In this document: positions 13,660 through 26,203 of the stretch, one piece after another
How positions within the stretch are numbered: the first letter of the stretch is position 1
How the letters are laid out: each line of letters begins with the position of its first letter
NCBI RefSeq assembly: GCF_964340395.1
Contig: NC_135564.1
Location: 7,657,861-7,702,860 of the forward strand
Reading direction: 5' to 3'
Source of the DNA: Glandiceps talaboti
Lineage: Eukaryota; Hemichordata; Enteropneusta; Spengelidae
Length of the DNA stretch: 45,000 nt
The notes under the pieces: model-generated
The model's input: the letters and a program-made list of their open reading frames with translations, nothing else
Database searches by the model: none
What the model was told of the DNA's origin: nothing
Position numbers and translations under genes: made by a program

Positions 13660-14205
13660 GGGGGGGGGGGGGGTCACCTTTTACAAAGGGCCATATTTTA
13701 GAAAATGAGACAAGAGGAGGGCCCCCGTTTTACTTTGACTCATCATTCTATTGTCTAATTGTGTATTTTGGGTAAATTTAGCATTCCATTGCTTCCACCT
13801 CAGTTACGGCTGGGGTTAGAGCTAGGGTTAGGGTTCAAGCAACAGTGGATCCCACAGTTGGGTAACATAATGTTGTGGAGATGATCCCGATCCTGAGTGT
13901 GCCCATCTATATTTTTGGAGTTAATGTTGTGGCCTTCAGTTCAGCAATGAGATCCAAAGACAGGTGTTGGCAGTGCCAATTCACACAAATTCACTATACG
14001 GTGGTAGTAGGGACCATGGGAAAAAATATCTTTAAAACTTTTAATATGGTGGCAGCTGTGAGATTAAGTCCTTTTTCCATGTGTGCCAGCATTCGAACCA
14101 TGTTCTGAAATATTTTAACGGGGGAGGGTCATGTTTTAGAGAATGGAAATTGAGGGAGGGTCACTTTTCAGGACGACGAACTCGGGGAGGGTCATATTCT
14201 ATATT
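13660..14205 (+). repeat. G-rich repeat cluster with GGGAGGGTCA units and a short telomere-like run
   Basis: A G14 run leading into GTCACCTTTTAC opens the region at 13660. At the other end three units with the core GGGAGGGTCA start at 14120, 14153 and 14184 (period about 32). The phrase TTTTAGA(G/A)AATG follows both the first and the later unit. A TAGGGTTAGGGTT run lies at 13823-13836. Probably an old repeat or transposon with G-rich subterminal units; boundaries and class are unknown. Confidence 0.45.
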
Positions 14206-14690
14206 AGTTACACACACATAGGTGATTTAATAAACCTTGTGGTGCACAATATTGAGAGTAAGTCATCAGGTCTTTAACAAAACATTTCAAACAACGGCCC
14301 AGTTACAACTAGCACAGCTTACAAATTATGAGTAACAACATGGTTGTAGAAATTAGTTATCAATCACACAGCCTGTCTCTAATATCGCTTATAAAAAAAC
14401 ATTATATTTTATCATACACCAATGCAAATACATATTTGAATATGCAAGAAAACATTATCGTCATAGTACCTAAAAGGAAGTAGGCTGTCATGACTTCTTG
14501 TAATGTTTGTCTAATTCGCATTGCATTCATCATCGGATCTAAAGGTGGATTTTTCGTTTAATAATACTTACAACAATATGAACTGATTTCTATTCAAAGC
14601 AATATCGACCATTTAATTGGTAATATATGTAACTCTAGTTTCTCCCTACGTATGCTTAGTTATTTGTTTCTACATATTAACTCGTTTTAG

Positions 14691-14756
<66 letters not shown>

Positions 14757-14850
14757 GGGATGGATGGATGTATGGTTGGATGGATGGATGGATGGATGGA
14801 TGGATGGAGAGAGAAAAGAGAGACAGACAGAGACAGACAGAGAGTGAGAG
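14691..14850 (+). repeat. (GACA)n then (TGGA)n microsatellite
   Basis: (GACA)n at about 14697-14757 and (TGGA)n at 14757-14808, followed by a degenerate AGAGACAG tail. Long open frames over it in several phases are repeat-derived. Confidence 0.95.
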
Positions 14851-16909
14851 AACACCGACGCTTACAATATATACACACAATGAAACATTCATACGCATTT
14901 AATGTGGAAATATTGCCGTATTTTATACAAAGCTCATATTTTTCAAGTGTTTGCTGCGAATCTTTCACGATACGTATTGGAGGAGATGCAATACAAGGCT
15001 AACTAATTAGAAACACTGCGATAGAAAAACTCAAGTATTTATGATTGAAGTATGAACAGAAAGAGTGCCAATCGATGACTACCTACGTCACTGATCATGA
15101 ATCACATCTGTCCAGATTTAAACAGCGTTGGCTGTAGTACCTCACATGATGAAAACCACATTGAGTTCAACAGAATACAATATTTAGTTTTTAGAAAGGC
15201 TTCTACGATGTTCGTATTTGCCTTGTGTTGTAGAAATGTGTTCGCATCTGCGCATGCTCTTCGTAATACCAAATAGTACATAAGCCATTCTGCATCTGAA
15301 GAGTAATGTCTTCAATTATGTTCATGACGCCAGGTTCCTCAAACGAAAATATACATACATACTCTTGGAAAATTTATCATCAAAAGCCTGAAGGGCATCA
15401 CAATTACCAAAAGTCAACTCATTGTTATTAGATTAATTAATCAAAAACCGAGTGTAGTAACATTCAAATATACTGTTTATGTGTAAAGCGGAGTCTTCCT
15501 GTCAGGGTGTCAAAGTTTGAAACCTAAACATAACTGAAATTACATGTAATACCTGCCCTCCGACCTCCTTCTAGAATGTACTCTATATAATATTTACAAT
15601 AAGAAGGCCTTGCCTGTGCTTCATCCAGCCATGTTGTTTTGTTTTTGTTTTTTCTCTTATCTTCAGTCTTGAATTTAACTCAGACCGGCCGAAATAGCTA
15701 TAGTTCAAATTGTACGACCCCATTTAAAAACAATTGTTATAAACGACCAGTACACACAGTAAAACGTTGCAAAGTGGAAACCAAAGTAGCTATGTAACAT
15801 TATACATCAAATCGCGTGCCATTACGTCATAATATTACAAGCAAAATACAATACTATAGAAAACAGCATAATATGATAAGATATTTACAATTTGAAAGGA
15901 ACTCTAATAATACTTGAAATCATGGATTCATGTACTTAGCTATCTAGGAAGGTATATACATGACATCTATCATAGTGGAATCCTTGAAAGGCAATTCTGT
16001 ATGGATGCACAATTGTTCCAGTTTTTATATAGAAAAAGCCATACTTTCATTCCCTTAAGATCTAAGCGCCTTATATTTTGGAATTACCGTATAATCTGCA
16101 TGGAATAGATGTACGGAGAAACTGTCAATCATGCCTGTGTGCCAATAAATGGTATAGTAGTCTCTGACTATCGCAATCTTGTGTCAATTTCTGACGGATG
16201 TAATCTCGTGCACACCATTATCTTAATGTCAAGGTTAGTCCTTCGATTTGCCCTTTGCAATGATTCGAAACATCGCATTTGAAGACAAAGAAATAACCAG
16301 TCCTTTAGGAAATATTTGTCATTGGTTCTGTTGACGAAAACTATTACAAGAGAAATTTACCAAAGGGTAAAGTTCATTTTATAACTAAAACACAGTTGCT
16401 TTAAAGCATTTTTTTTCATTTCAAAGGTCATGGGTCAATTTAATGCACTATTTCTTGTTAAAATAAAGCACTTTATGTAAAACACATGATCAAGTCGACT
16501 TTCGCCTTAATGAGTATAAGAAAGTCTGCACATTGCGCTGACAGGTTTACGCATGTGCAGTTTCTATCTACGATCCTGATGTCAATAATTTCAGTATACA
16601 CCAAAACAATTACGTCATCGAATAATACATTTGGTTTGCCAATTAGACTGCAAGTACAACTTTAGAGAGCTCAAGGCAACCGATTATTGTTAAGCAATGC
16701 TTCGGTAAGTAGAATATCATGTATGATATTCCACAAGTGAACTAAAGTAACACTATGAAACATTCAGATCTGGCCCATATTCCTTGATGTATAATACATT
16801 GCAATGACGTCAACGTAATCATTCTGTATTGTATCATGTGTTAGAGCCAATTTGATACATTTCCTTTTATCTGGCTAAAAGTGAATACACTTTCAAATAT
16901 TAGTTAACG
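14851..16909. other. No recognised feature
   Basis: AT-rich, unique-looking sequence with no coding signal that I can support. Confidence 0.6.
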
Positions 16910-17073
16910 TGTGATCGTGTTTACCTATGAGTACGCTCAAATCGTTTGATTTATGAACGAATATCTCTCATTTTGGACACATTTCATTCACGAGGAAGTA
17001 TAAAATTGGCTTAGGTCTTATCTTTTCATTTAGCATTATGTAGTATAATTTGATCGAATTTGGACTTGTGATT
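16910..17073 (+). repeat. Left arm of a 2.9-kb inverted repeat
   Basis: This 164-base stretch, starting TGTGATCGTGTTTACC, recurs as its reverse complement at 19681-19838. By eye the alignment shows two mismatches and two short gaps (1 and 5 bases) over about 158 aligned bases. Each arm ends on its inner side in a long CT (here) or AG (right arm) tract. Confidence 0.9.
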
Positions 17074-17227
<154 letters not shown>

Positions 17228-17335
17228 TTTAAGATAGCAGATTCATTTTGAACCAAACAAGCATTTACAGGATTATATTAGTATTATTCCTTATACGATT
17301 ATATACAAAGAAGCATTGAAGTACAGCAGTTGGTT

Positions 17336-17589
17336 TGGTTGTTTGATGTGTGTTTTGATGGTGGGTTGCGTGATTGGGTGGGTGGGTGCTTAGTTGGTTG
17401 GTTGGATGGGTGAGTGTCTGCTTGGTCGGTCGGCCATTCGGTCCGTCGGGTGAATGGATGGATAGATGGATGGATGGAAGCCGGGGTCGACTGACTGACT
17501 GACTGACTGACTGACTGACTGACTGACTGACTGACTGACTGACTGACTGACTGACTGACTGACTCACTCACTCACTCACTCACTCACTG
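17336..17589 (+). repeat. Compound tetranucleotide array: GGTT/GGTG, GGAT, (GACT)n, (CACT)n
   Basis: Degenerate GGTT and GGTGG units at 17336-17410 and GGAT units near 17452-17478 lead into a pure (GACT)n array at 17488-17564, which changes to (CACT)n up to 17589. The long Ser-Val-Ser-Gln open frames on the minus strand here come only from the repeat. Confidence 0.9.
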
Positions 17590-18189
17590 ATCGCTTGTGT
17601 TTCGTTAGTCACTTTGTCGCATTAGGTATTTGTTAGTTTTATGCATGACTGTGCATGTATGTGCGTGACGCCTATAACATCAAAACGAATTTTAGTAATT
17701 ATATGGCGACAAGGTAACGTACCTTTAGATTCTATGACTTGGTATCAATGCTCGTGAATTAACGAACATTACGGACATTTACTTAAAATGTATTAAATGT
17801 GAACAACTTGAATCATTGTGAGCTATATCCACTCGTTGCTATGACGATCATGATATGTACAAGCATTCCTGATCAAACGATCCGGTGAGACTAAAACATT
17901 TAGACTGTTTATGATCTTTTACATACTTAAATGAATGTGTATTCACATCTGTTAAATTTTAATGTTTCCTTCAAGAACCCGCGATTGCATTTGAAACTTT
18001 GCCTAATACGTTTTAAGCACCGGATATGGAGGTTTTAATTTCTACTAATGGACATGAATAGTGCATTTGATGGGCTTTCAAGGAAACGTTATTACTTCAT
18101 TTTCCATAGTCAAGTACGTGTAATATGACATTTCAATTTAACTATATGTCATGGAAGAATCATGTGCACAAGAACAAAATACAGGAGGT

Positions 18190-18500
18190 TAGGAACCGAC
18201 GGTAATAGTTCAACGGCTTGCACGTTTTCATTACTACCACGTCAAATTGTGGGTTTGAGTTCTACTAACAAAATTGTGTTTATTCGTGGCAAAGAGAACT
18301 GGGACACAATTAATGCCAGGACGTAATTTGTAAATAATAGACCTGTTGCCGGTTCCAAGATGCATTGCGCGTCTTTCCATACTGTTACATACAATGCAAT
18401 GTATTGTGTACGCGGTGAGGGGTTTGCACGCGCTACTTCAAGGGGGTGGTTGTCACCTGACCGTACCCTGGGTTCCCCCGTAAAATCACTCTCTGTCATT
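18190..18500 (+). mobile_element. Second tRNA-derived SINE, plus strand, different family
   Basis: TAGTTCAACGG at 18206-18216 is a perfect A box, and GTTTGAGTT at 18253-18261 matches the B box at 7 of 9 positions. The two are 47 bases apart, as in a tRNA. The downstream body to about 18500 is GC-richer than its surroundings and contains ACGCGGTGAGGGG and CCCTGGGTTCCCCC. The tail carries a repeated AAAATCACT motif. Body sequence is unrelated to the SINE at 30.2-30.4 kb. Ends are approximate; no target-site duplication was found. Confidence 0.55.
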
Positions 18501-18862
18501 GATGGTGTTTAGTCTTTGTTCTATAAAATCACTCGTAATTGAAGAGGTTGGTTAATATGTCTTTCCATCATTTCCTGACAAAAATGTTATTTCAAACGTA
18601 ATAAAGACAAAACAAGACTAAAATGTAACAACATGAGCGACGTCCTCTCGCGCAATGCATCTTGTAACCGGAAAATCGACTGATGCTCAAAGCAAAAAAA
18701 AGCCAGGGATCCAAACCATATTCACTGACACCAGAGAAATCGACTGGATGTTTAGTTTATGATGTACAAGCAGGCAATTTACTACCATACGTTATCTTTC
18801 ACAGATATAAACAACTTGATACAAGTGTCATGAAGGCCTGTGTACGTGTATTAGTATTGTTG

Positions 18863-18892
18863 TCTCAGACCACTTATTTTAGTGGTCTGAGA
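18863..18892. other. Perfect 12-bp hairpin with 6-base loop
   Basis: TCTCAGACCACT (18863-18874), loop TATTTT, then AGTGGTCTGAGA (18881-18892). The arms are perfect complements. It lies inside the 2.9-kb inverted repeat. It could be the centre of a small foldback element or a chance palindrome; there is no U-run to suggest a Pol III terminator. Confidence 0.7.
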
Positions 18893-19487
18893 TACAAGCA
18901 AAGTCACAGCTATTTATTTCATAGTTGTATCTATGGTAATATTTCGTTAGTAGTAAGCACCCTTCAAACAAGGAAAGTCAACGCTATTCATGCCACAGTT
19001 GTAACTTTGCATGAAGTCTTTCCTTAGCTCACTTCGTACAAGCGCAGTTAACGATATTCATTCCATAATTGGAGCTAAATTTCATTTTTTTTTTTAATTG
19101 ATCGAAGCAAGTCGTTTTGATATCATTAACAGTATCTCAGAAGATTCTGCAAAATATGAGTTAGAATACATGTAGTTTATGAGACACATACAGGATATTT
19201 ATTAGTAGTGGATATTGATTGACGAGTATATATAAATAGTGATTTATATAAATTTTATTACCAATAGCCCGATGTCAATAAAGATGGCGTTCCAAATCGT
19301 CACCCATATATTTAGTGCTTGATATGTGTCTGGTTTACTGTCCTGGGTTTTGTGATCGTGAATACTGTATTATATGAGAGGAAAGCGCAGAAGGATTATA
19401 TCAGATGACAGTGCAGAAGAAACCTCTACATCAAGTTATCGCCTATTCCTATTAGTACTGTTTGTCGCATTACAACCAGCGGTAAAC

Positions 19488-19680
<193 letters not shown>

Positions 19681-19838
19681 AATCACAAGTCCAAATTCGA
19701 TCAAATTATATTATGCTAAATGAAAAGATAAGACCTAAGCCATTTTTATACTTCCTCGTGAATGAAATGTGTCCAAAATGAGATATATTCGTCATAAATC
19801 AAACGATTTGAGCGTACTCATAGGTAAACACGATCACA
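19681..19838 (-). repeat. Right arm of the 2.9-kb inverted repeat
   Basis: Reverse complement of 16910-17073. The outer end, CACGATCACA, abuts a GAGAGAGAGGGGGG run and a CAGA array, where similarity stops. I find no target-site duplication, so transposon ends are not proven. Confidence 0.9.
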
Positions 19839-19851
19839 GAGAGAGAGGGGG

Positions 19852-19935
<84 letters not shown>
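19839..19935 (+). repeat. (ACAG)n microsatellite
   Basis: A short GA/G run followed by about 84 bases of pure ACAG units, directly outside the right arm of the inverted repeat. Confidence 0.95.
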
Positions 19936-19937
<2 letters not shown>

Positions 19938-20409
19938 ATGTTATGGAAAGATCAGTGGCCATGTGGTACAGAATTCATATTAAATGTCATACTAGACTGT
20001 ACAAAATCATTGCCACTGCCGCTTTCATAGTCGACACTGCATTCATCACAATACCACTGAACACAAATTTTAACATATCATTACAAAGCATTCCTGATGA
20101 CATGATCAGCGGAAGTTACATTTTCTAAGAAAGTCGTCAATCGGGTTTAATGATCGATTCATAGTCGCTTAAAAGCGTAGAGAACGACTGTCGTAAACAG
20201 GAGATATACAAGAATTCATATCCGCTAAATGGGAGGAGAGAGTATCAGACGTGTGAACGAGGCGACAAATGATGACAGTTGGAGTAGTCACAATTGCTTT
20301 ATTGTTGGCTCATTTTGTTTGCAGTAATCCTGCTTTGTAGTGTTATGTTATTGCTCTACTTAGTAAAACTATATAATGCCTAGTAAGCAAACTCTGAGAA
20401 GATGTAAAC

Positions 20410-20940
20410 AGCAAGCCAGCAAACGGGCGACAGATATGGCACAACAAACGAACCATACACATATATGAAAGAACTGCCCTTCACAAATATGAAACAACCA
20501 GCCGAGGAACGAAGCACAAAAATGAGAAAAACCAGCCATAAAACGAAAGAGGAATATGCCATTCAACAAACGAACCACAAGTATGACACAGCAAACGAAC
20601 TACACATATGAAATTGCCAGCCAACATGCACAACGAATTATAATTAGGAAGCGACCAGCCAACAAACGAACCACAAATATAGAGGCTGAACAATCGAACC
20701 ACAAATGTGAAGCAGCCAGCCAACAATTGAACGAACCAGATATGAAACACAACAACAAAAGAACCACATATATAAAACAACCATCCACACAAACAAACAA
20801 ACAAACACACAAACAAACAAACAACACATCGGAAACGGTCAGCCAACAAACGAACTATAAACATGAAACAACCAGCCAACAAACGAACCACAAAGTATGT
20901 CACTGCCAGCCAACAACTGAACGAACCAGACATGATGAAG
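20410..20940 (+). repeat. Degenerate minisatellite, unit about 28-34 bp
   Basis: The core CCAACAAACGAACCACAAAT, followed by ATGAAACAAC-like sequence, recurs at least ten times (near 20450, 20563, 20592, 20662, 20690, 20725, 20756, 20844, 20877, 20911). A higher-order variant, CCAACAAYTGAACGAACCAG, occurs at 20722 and 20908. An (AAAC)n run sits at 20793-20825. The unit has few stop codons, so frames stay open on both strands: Thr/Asn/Gln-rich on plus, Phe/Cys/Trp-rich on minus. No start context or family supports a gene. Confidence 0.8.
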
Positions 20941-22464
20941 TAAGACATAGACAAGTAAGAAAATGAAGGACTATAGCTACGCTCCGGGTGGTGCCCGATT
21001 AGAGCTAATCAGACAGCCAACAAACTAGGCACAATTATTGTACTGATGTACATGTACATGATACAATGTGCACTTTTCGGTTTGTACCCCAAAATCAACA
21101 TGGTAAGCACATTATGCTGAGTAAAGTAAGCTCTCAAACATTCATCATTACTCATTCATCATTATGAGACAGCTGTTCTTGTAAGGTTTGGTAAAAGTAT
21201 CACAAGCCTTCGAAAATATTGCCTAGTTACGTGTAACCGGGACCTTGACTGATCAGGAACGTTGTTGACAAGCGTATTTCTTAATAATAAAACATTTGAC
21301 AGCCTGACTAATACTGATGGACGTGCTTTGTGACAAAACAGCTGGTTACGTATGATTTATCGACATTGTGAACACCACATCGTCAACACGTACTGATTAT
21401 TTTCATTTGTAAAGGCTGTAGTCTAGGGTCGTGCATAAACCATTGAGACATCTATGCAACAAAAAGTGGAATACCAGTAGTTTCATGGGGCTTTGAATAT
21501 CTACATGTATAGTACGCTTCATGCATCACGAAAGAAGGCGGATATGCTGATGGAAAGTCTAAGTATGATTATTCGCGTTCGGTGAAAAGACATTGCAAAT
21601 ATGACATACGTATGGACTGTAACCTTTGACCAGAATTTATTCCCTTGTGTTCTGCATGGAAACAAAACGTTGCTGTACTTGTCTCAACATATGCAATCGA
21701 CGTACAGATAGGCTCTCCTTAATATGCATCCAATTAGCTTGTCTGAAATCAGTCTGAATGCCAACGTGGTATCGAATCATCAGATTCAAACCCAATGGCA
21801 TCTAGACTAGTCGGAAATATCAATTTGTCGTTAAATTAGTTTCAGGTTTATACTGAAAACTTTGTTTGAAAATCAAAAAGTACTGTGTGCAAAATTACGC
21901 ATGCGTGAGAACAATTCTAGTATGTATGTGTTGCCCTTTGGGGCTAATAACAACATGGTTTGTTGAGTGAAGAGTTTCCCATGCAACTGAGTGTGCTGAT
22001 GTATTGTGTAGGGCGAGGCTTAGACATATGAATTACTAAAATCTCTGAATGTTGACGCATGTTTAATAATAAAACAAGAGAAGGCTTCGCGTACTGGTTT
22101 TGATATTGCTATGAATATTAAACGATAACAAAAATCATGAAAACCGACAACTATAGAATTTAATAACTGAATACAATATAATTTTAGAGAAAATAGTGAA
22201 TCTAATAAAACGCGAGAGGCAAACAATTATAACTTATATATAGCACATGCAACATGGAATTGACATGCACGTACTTCTGAAGTAAACTAACCCCTTCTAA
22301 TCTTAATTGGCTGGTAGCAAATGATGCAATTTTCAAAGTACAGTAATTTTCCCAACCCCTGAAAAAGACGGGAATGGCTTGCAGTTTTGCTAGGTTATCT
22401 AGAAATAAATGTAGAATTTCAATAAATAAAAGTTGAAAATAAGTCCTTTTTTGTATATATAAAC
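20941..22464. other. No recognised feature
   Basis: AT-rich sequence with nothing I can assign. Confidence 0.6.
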
Positions 22465-22666
22465 CTGAACCCCAAAATGGTATGGACCATACACCTTAAA
22501 TGGTACGTTAGGCTTATACTTGCATTTAGGTCGTCCTTTCACTGTATTTACACGTAATCGAGTATTACATGTGATAGTAAGGCCATAGGATGGCTTAAGC
22601 TGCTGTGATGGATTGATTAATTCAAAAACACCGGTATGCTCATAAAAAGGAACATTCACTTTAACT
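22465..22666 (-). CDS. Possible internal exon of an unrecognised gene
   Basis: On the minus strand the frame runs 67 codons between a TTATCAG acceptor-like site (AG at 22667-22668) and a CAG|GTTTAT donor-like site. The peptide has a mixed, globular composition unlike the repeat-driven frames around it: it includes ELINPSQQLKPSYG, TITCNTRLRV, GRPKCKYKPN and VYGPYHFG, with two cysteines. There is no ATG at its start, which fits an internal exon. I do not recognise the family. It is on the same strand as the receptor exon 12 kb upstream, but it does not resemble a receptor guanylate cyclase. It could also be a transposon remnant or chance. Confidence 0.25.
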
Positions 22667-23069
22667 CTGATAAGTTACTAGCAATCTGTCGTATAATACT
22701 ATAATAGCAGGATATTAAGAATTCATCGCACCGGAAATACTTTCACGACTTCAAATGCAAATCTATCATTTATTTGTTACCATATATAGCATCACTTGTT
22801 GAAATGAACTTCAATATTAATAAACGCGATAGTACTACTTATAGGTCAAGATGATAAAACGGAACTGCAAAACCACTATCAAATTAGTTAGTGCTACATG
22901 TTGCACCACTTACTTGTAGTTCGCTGGTACAATTTCTTTGGATGCGATGGATATTTGAGGAAAATTGTTGACCAGTAATATGTATTCGTCTGGACTATGG
23001 TGTAACACCGTTATTTCAAATGACAACTTTTTGTTTTCTGGTTTTGGTTATTTCTTGTTTTTGATTATT

Positions 23070-23113
23070 ATGATGATGATGACGGCGACGACGACGACGA
23101 TGACGATGATGAC

Positions 23114-23163
<50 letters not shown>
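23070..23163 (+). repeat. (GAT)n/(GAC)n trinucleotide array
   Basis: Mixed GAT and GAC/GGC units followed by a pure GAT run. It uses the same unit pair as the array at 12.9-13.1 kb, in the opposite order. Confidence 0.95.
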
Positions 23164-24333
<1,170 letters not shown>

Positions 24334-24851
24334 GCAGATTTTAGTCACTCGCTATACACGTATATCACGTGATCTGAGTTATTTGGAGGACCTTTATTGA
24401 CACTTCTTAAACAGGGCACATGGCCCAAGCAACTATTATAACTGACAAGCACATGCCTTTCCCTGAGATACAAAATATATACAAACACACAGGTAGCTAA
24501 TACCACATCCGGCATGAAAAAGTATGTGGGGTCGGGTAATATCCAGAACCAAACATTTTTTATTAGGCTTAAGAAGTGTTTGTGCGTATAGTATTTTTGT
24601 ATTTGCCATGAGGGTGGGCGCGCATGAATTATATCGTGATGTCCATAATATACGTAACTAAAAACTTATCATTTCAAACCCATCCAACGGTAGACTGATA
24701 TATTGAACATATCTTTAATATTTGTATTGAGTGTTTTCAATATTTATATTATCATAAGGGTCGTATACATATCTAGTAAGTAAACAAATGACCGATTAAC
24801 AGCTGATACGGATAGAGCTATACACAGTTTTCTGATAAATCGTGCAAAATC

Positions 24852-24886
24852 ACATACATACATACATACATACATACATACATACA

Positions 24887-24918
<32 letters not shown>

Positions 24919-24938
24919 CGTACGTACGTACGTACGTA

Positions 24939-24974
<36 letters not shown>

Positions 24975-25128
24975 TACATACATACATACATACATACATA
25001 CATACATACATACATACATACATACATACATACATACATTTGTACATACATACATACATACATACATACATACATACATACATACATACATACATACATA
25101 CATACATACATACATACATACATACATA
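24852..25128 (+). repeat. Compound (CATA)n, (CGTA)n, (CA)n, (TACA)n array
   Basis: (CATA)n at 24852-24914, GTAC/CGTA units at 24917-24940, (CA)n at 24943-24969, then (TACA)n to 25128 with one interruption near 25038-25046. Met-Tyr-Val-Cys and Ile-His-Thr-Tyr frames are repeat-derived. Confidence 0.95.
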
Positions 25129-25866
25129 GTGGCCAGTATTATCTCCTGTAAGCATAATATCTAACCTTATTAAACCAACAAACATGTAACAGATCCATAG
25201 TTCATAGATCGAATACAGGCATGTTGCAATTATCAATAAAATTTGACATAGAATTGACCACAATCAATAAAAGGCGACCTCGGTTTTTGAAACCTATTAA
25301 CCCCAGTGCATTCATTCGAATCAAGGATAAACGTCACAGAAGGAAGAACGTTTATTATGATACAGAGACAGTTTTTAATCATCTATGATCAAAACGATTT
25401 CATCCATTAACTCGGGGATCTATTATAGACTACAATACACGTATCAAACTAGCATAATAGTGTATTTTGTAGAAACGTGAGTATACAGATCACAAAGGTA
25501 AAGAGTCGACGAAACCTCCAATTTACCATCACTTAGCAGGAGGGTGTCGAATATACAATTTCCGCCCAAGCATTTTTTCTCGGAGCGAAAAAGTAAAACG
25601 TTTCAGTTTCAGAATTAATTCGAATGTTTTGTAAATTTAACATAAAATACTTTCTTGCAGGGGTTCTAACATGGAGTGATCAGTTCACTTTTGATACACA
25701 GACAAGGAAAAAGATTGTCTGTGAAAAGATTGATAGATGAGGCTAGAGATAGTGAATGGGAAGTACATTCATTGCGCATGACTGTCCGTCTGTAAACGGC
25801 CATATCTGATATATACAGGTAGGGTGACGAATCGATCGAAAACCGCTTGTTAAAAAGCGAAATGTT

Positions 25867-26203
25867 CCTCAGAAATAAACTCTTGAAATGTTTGTTGTTA
25901 CTTTGTTCAAGAATTCGCCAACGTTCTAACTTAAAATCAACAGTCACCGTACAAATATTTCAAATAGGGGTCAAAATGTTATCAAAATTAAGCCATTTTA
26001 GAATCCAATATGGCCGCCGAATATTGTGTTAGCTCTATAGCAAAATGAAAGATCATTGTTGAGTTCCTTGAAAACAACACGACGAACCCCCAAATTTGTT
26101 TACCATTTCCAAGGACAAGAAGCAAGTTTCCACATGGGAAAAGTTTGGAGAGATTTTTGAGTACTTTTGGAATTTCAGTGACATTTGTCTCCGATGTGCA
26201 TTC
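25867..26203 (+). repeat. Dispersed repeat, copy A (GGCCGCC-core family)
   Basis: It shares, in order, with 38526-38820: CTCAGAAATAAACTCTTG, GGTCAAAATGTT.TCAAAATTAA.CCATTTTAGAA, CCAATATGGCCGCCGAAT, CCTGAAAACAA, CCCCC..AAATTT, and TTTCAGTGA.ATT near the end. Order and spacing hold over about 340 bases, so it is a true interspersed repeat. No coding capacity is seen. Confidence 0.8.

Noticed and set aside
18683-19027. A 114-codon plus-strand frame
   Set aside because: It matches no family I know, runs through a perfect hairpin, and has no start or promoter support.
20481-20954. A 157-codon Phe/Cys/Trp-rich minus-strand frame resembling a membrane protein
   Set aside because: It arises from the ~33-bp minisatellite, which is open in several frames on both strands.
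24744-25263. Several long frames of Met-Tyr-Val-Cys or Ile-His-Thr-Tyr repeats, also at 31.4-31.9, 42.9-43.3 and 43.8-44.2 kb
   Set aside because: They are translations of TACA/TATG microsatellites, whose units lack stop codons in several frames.
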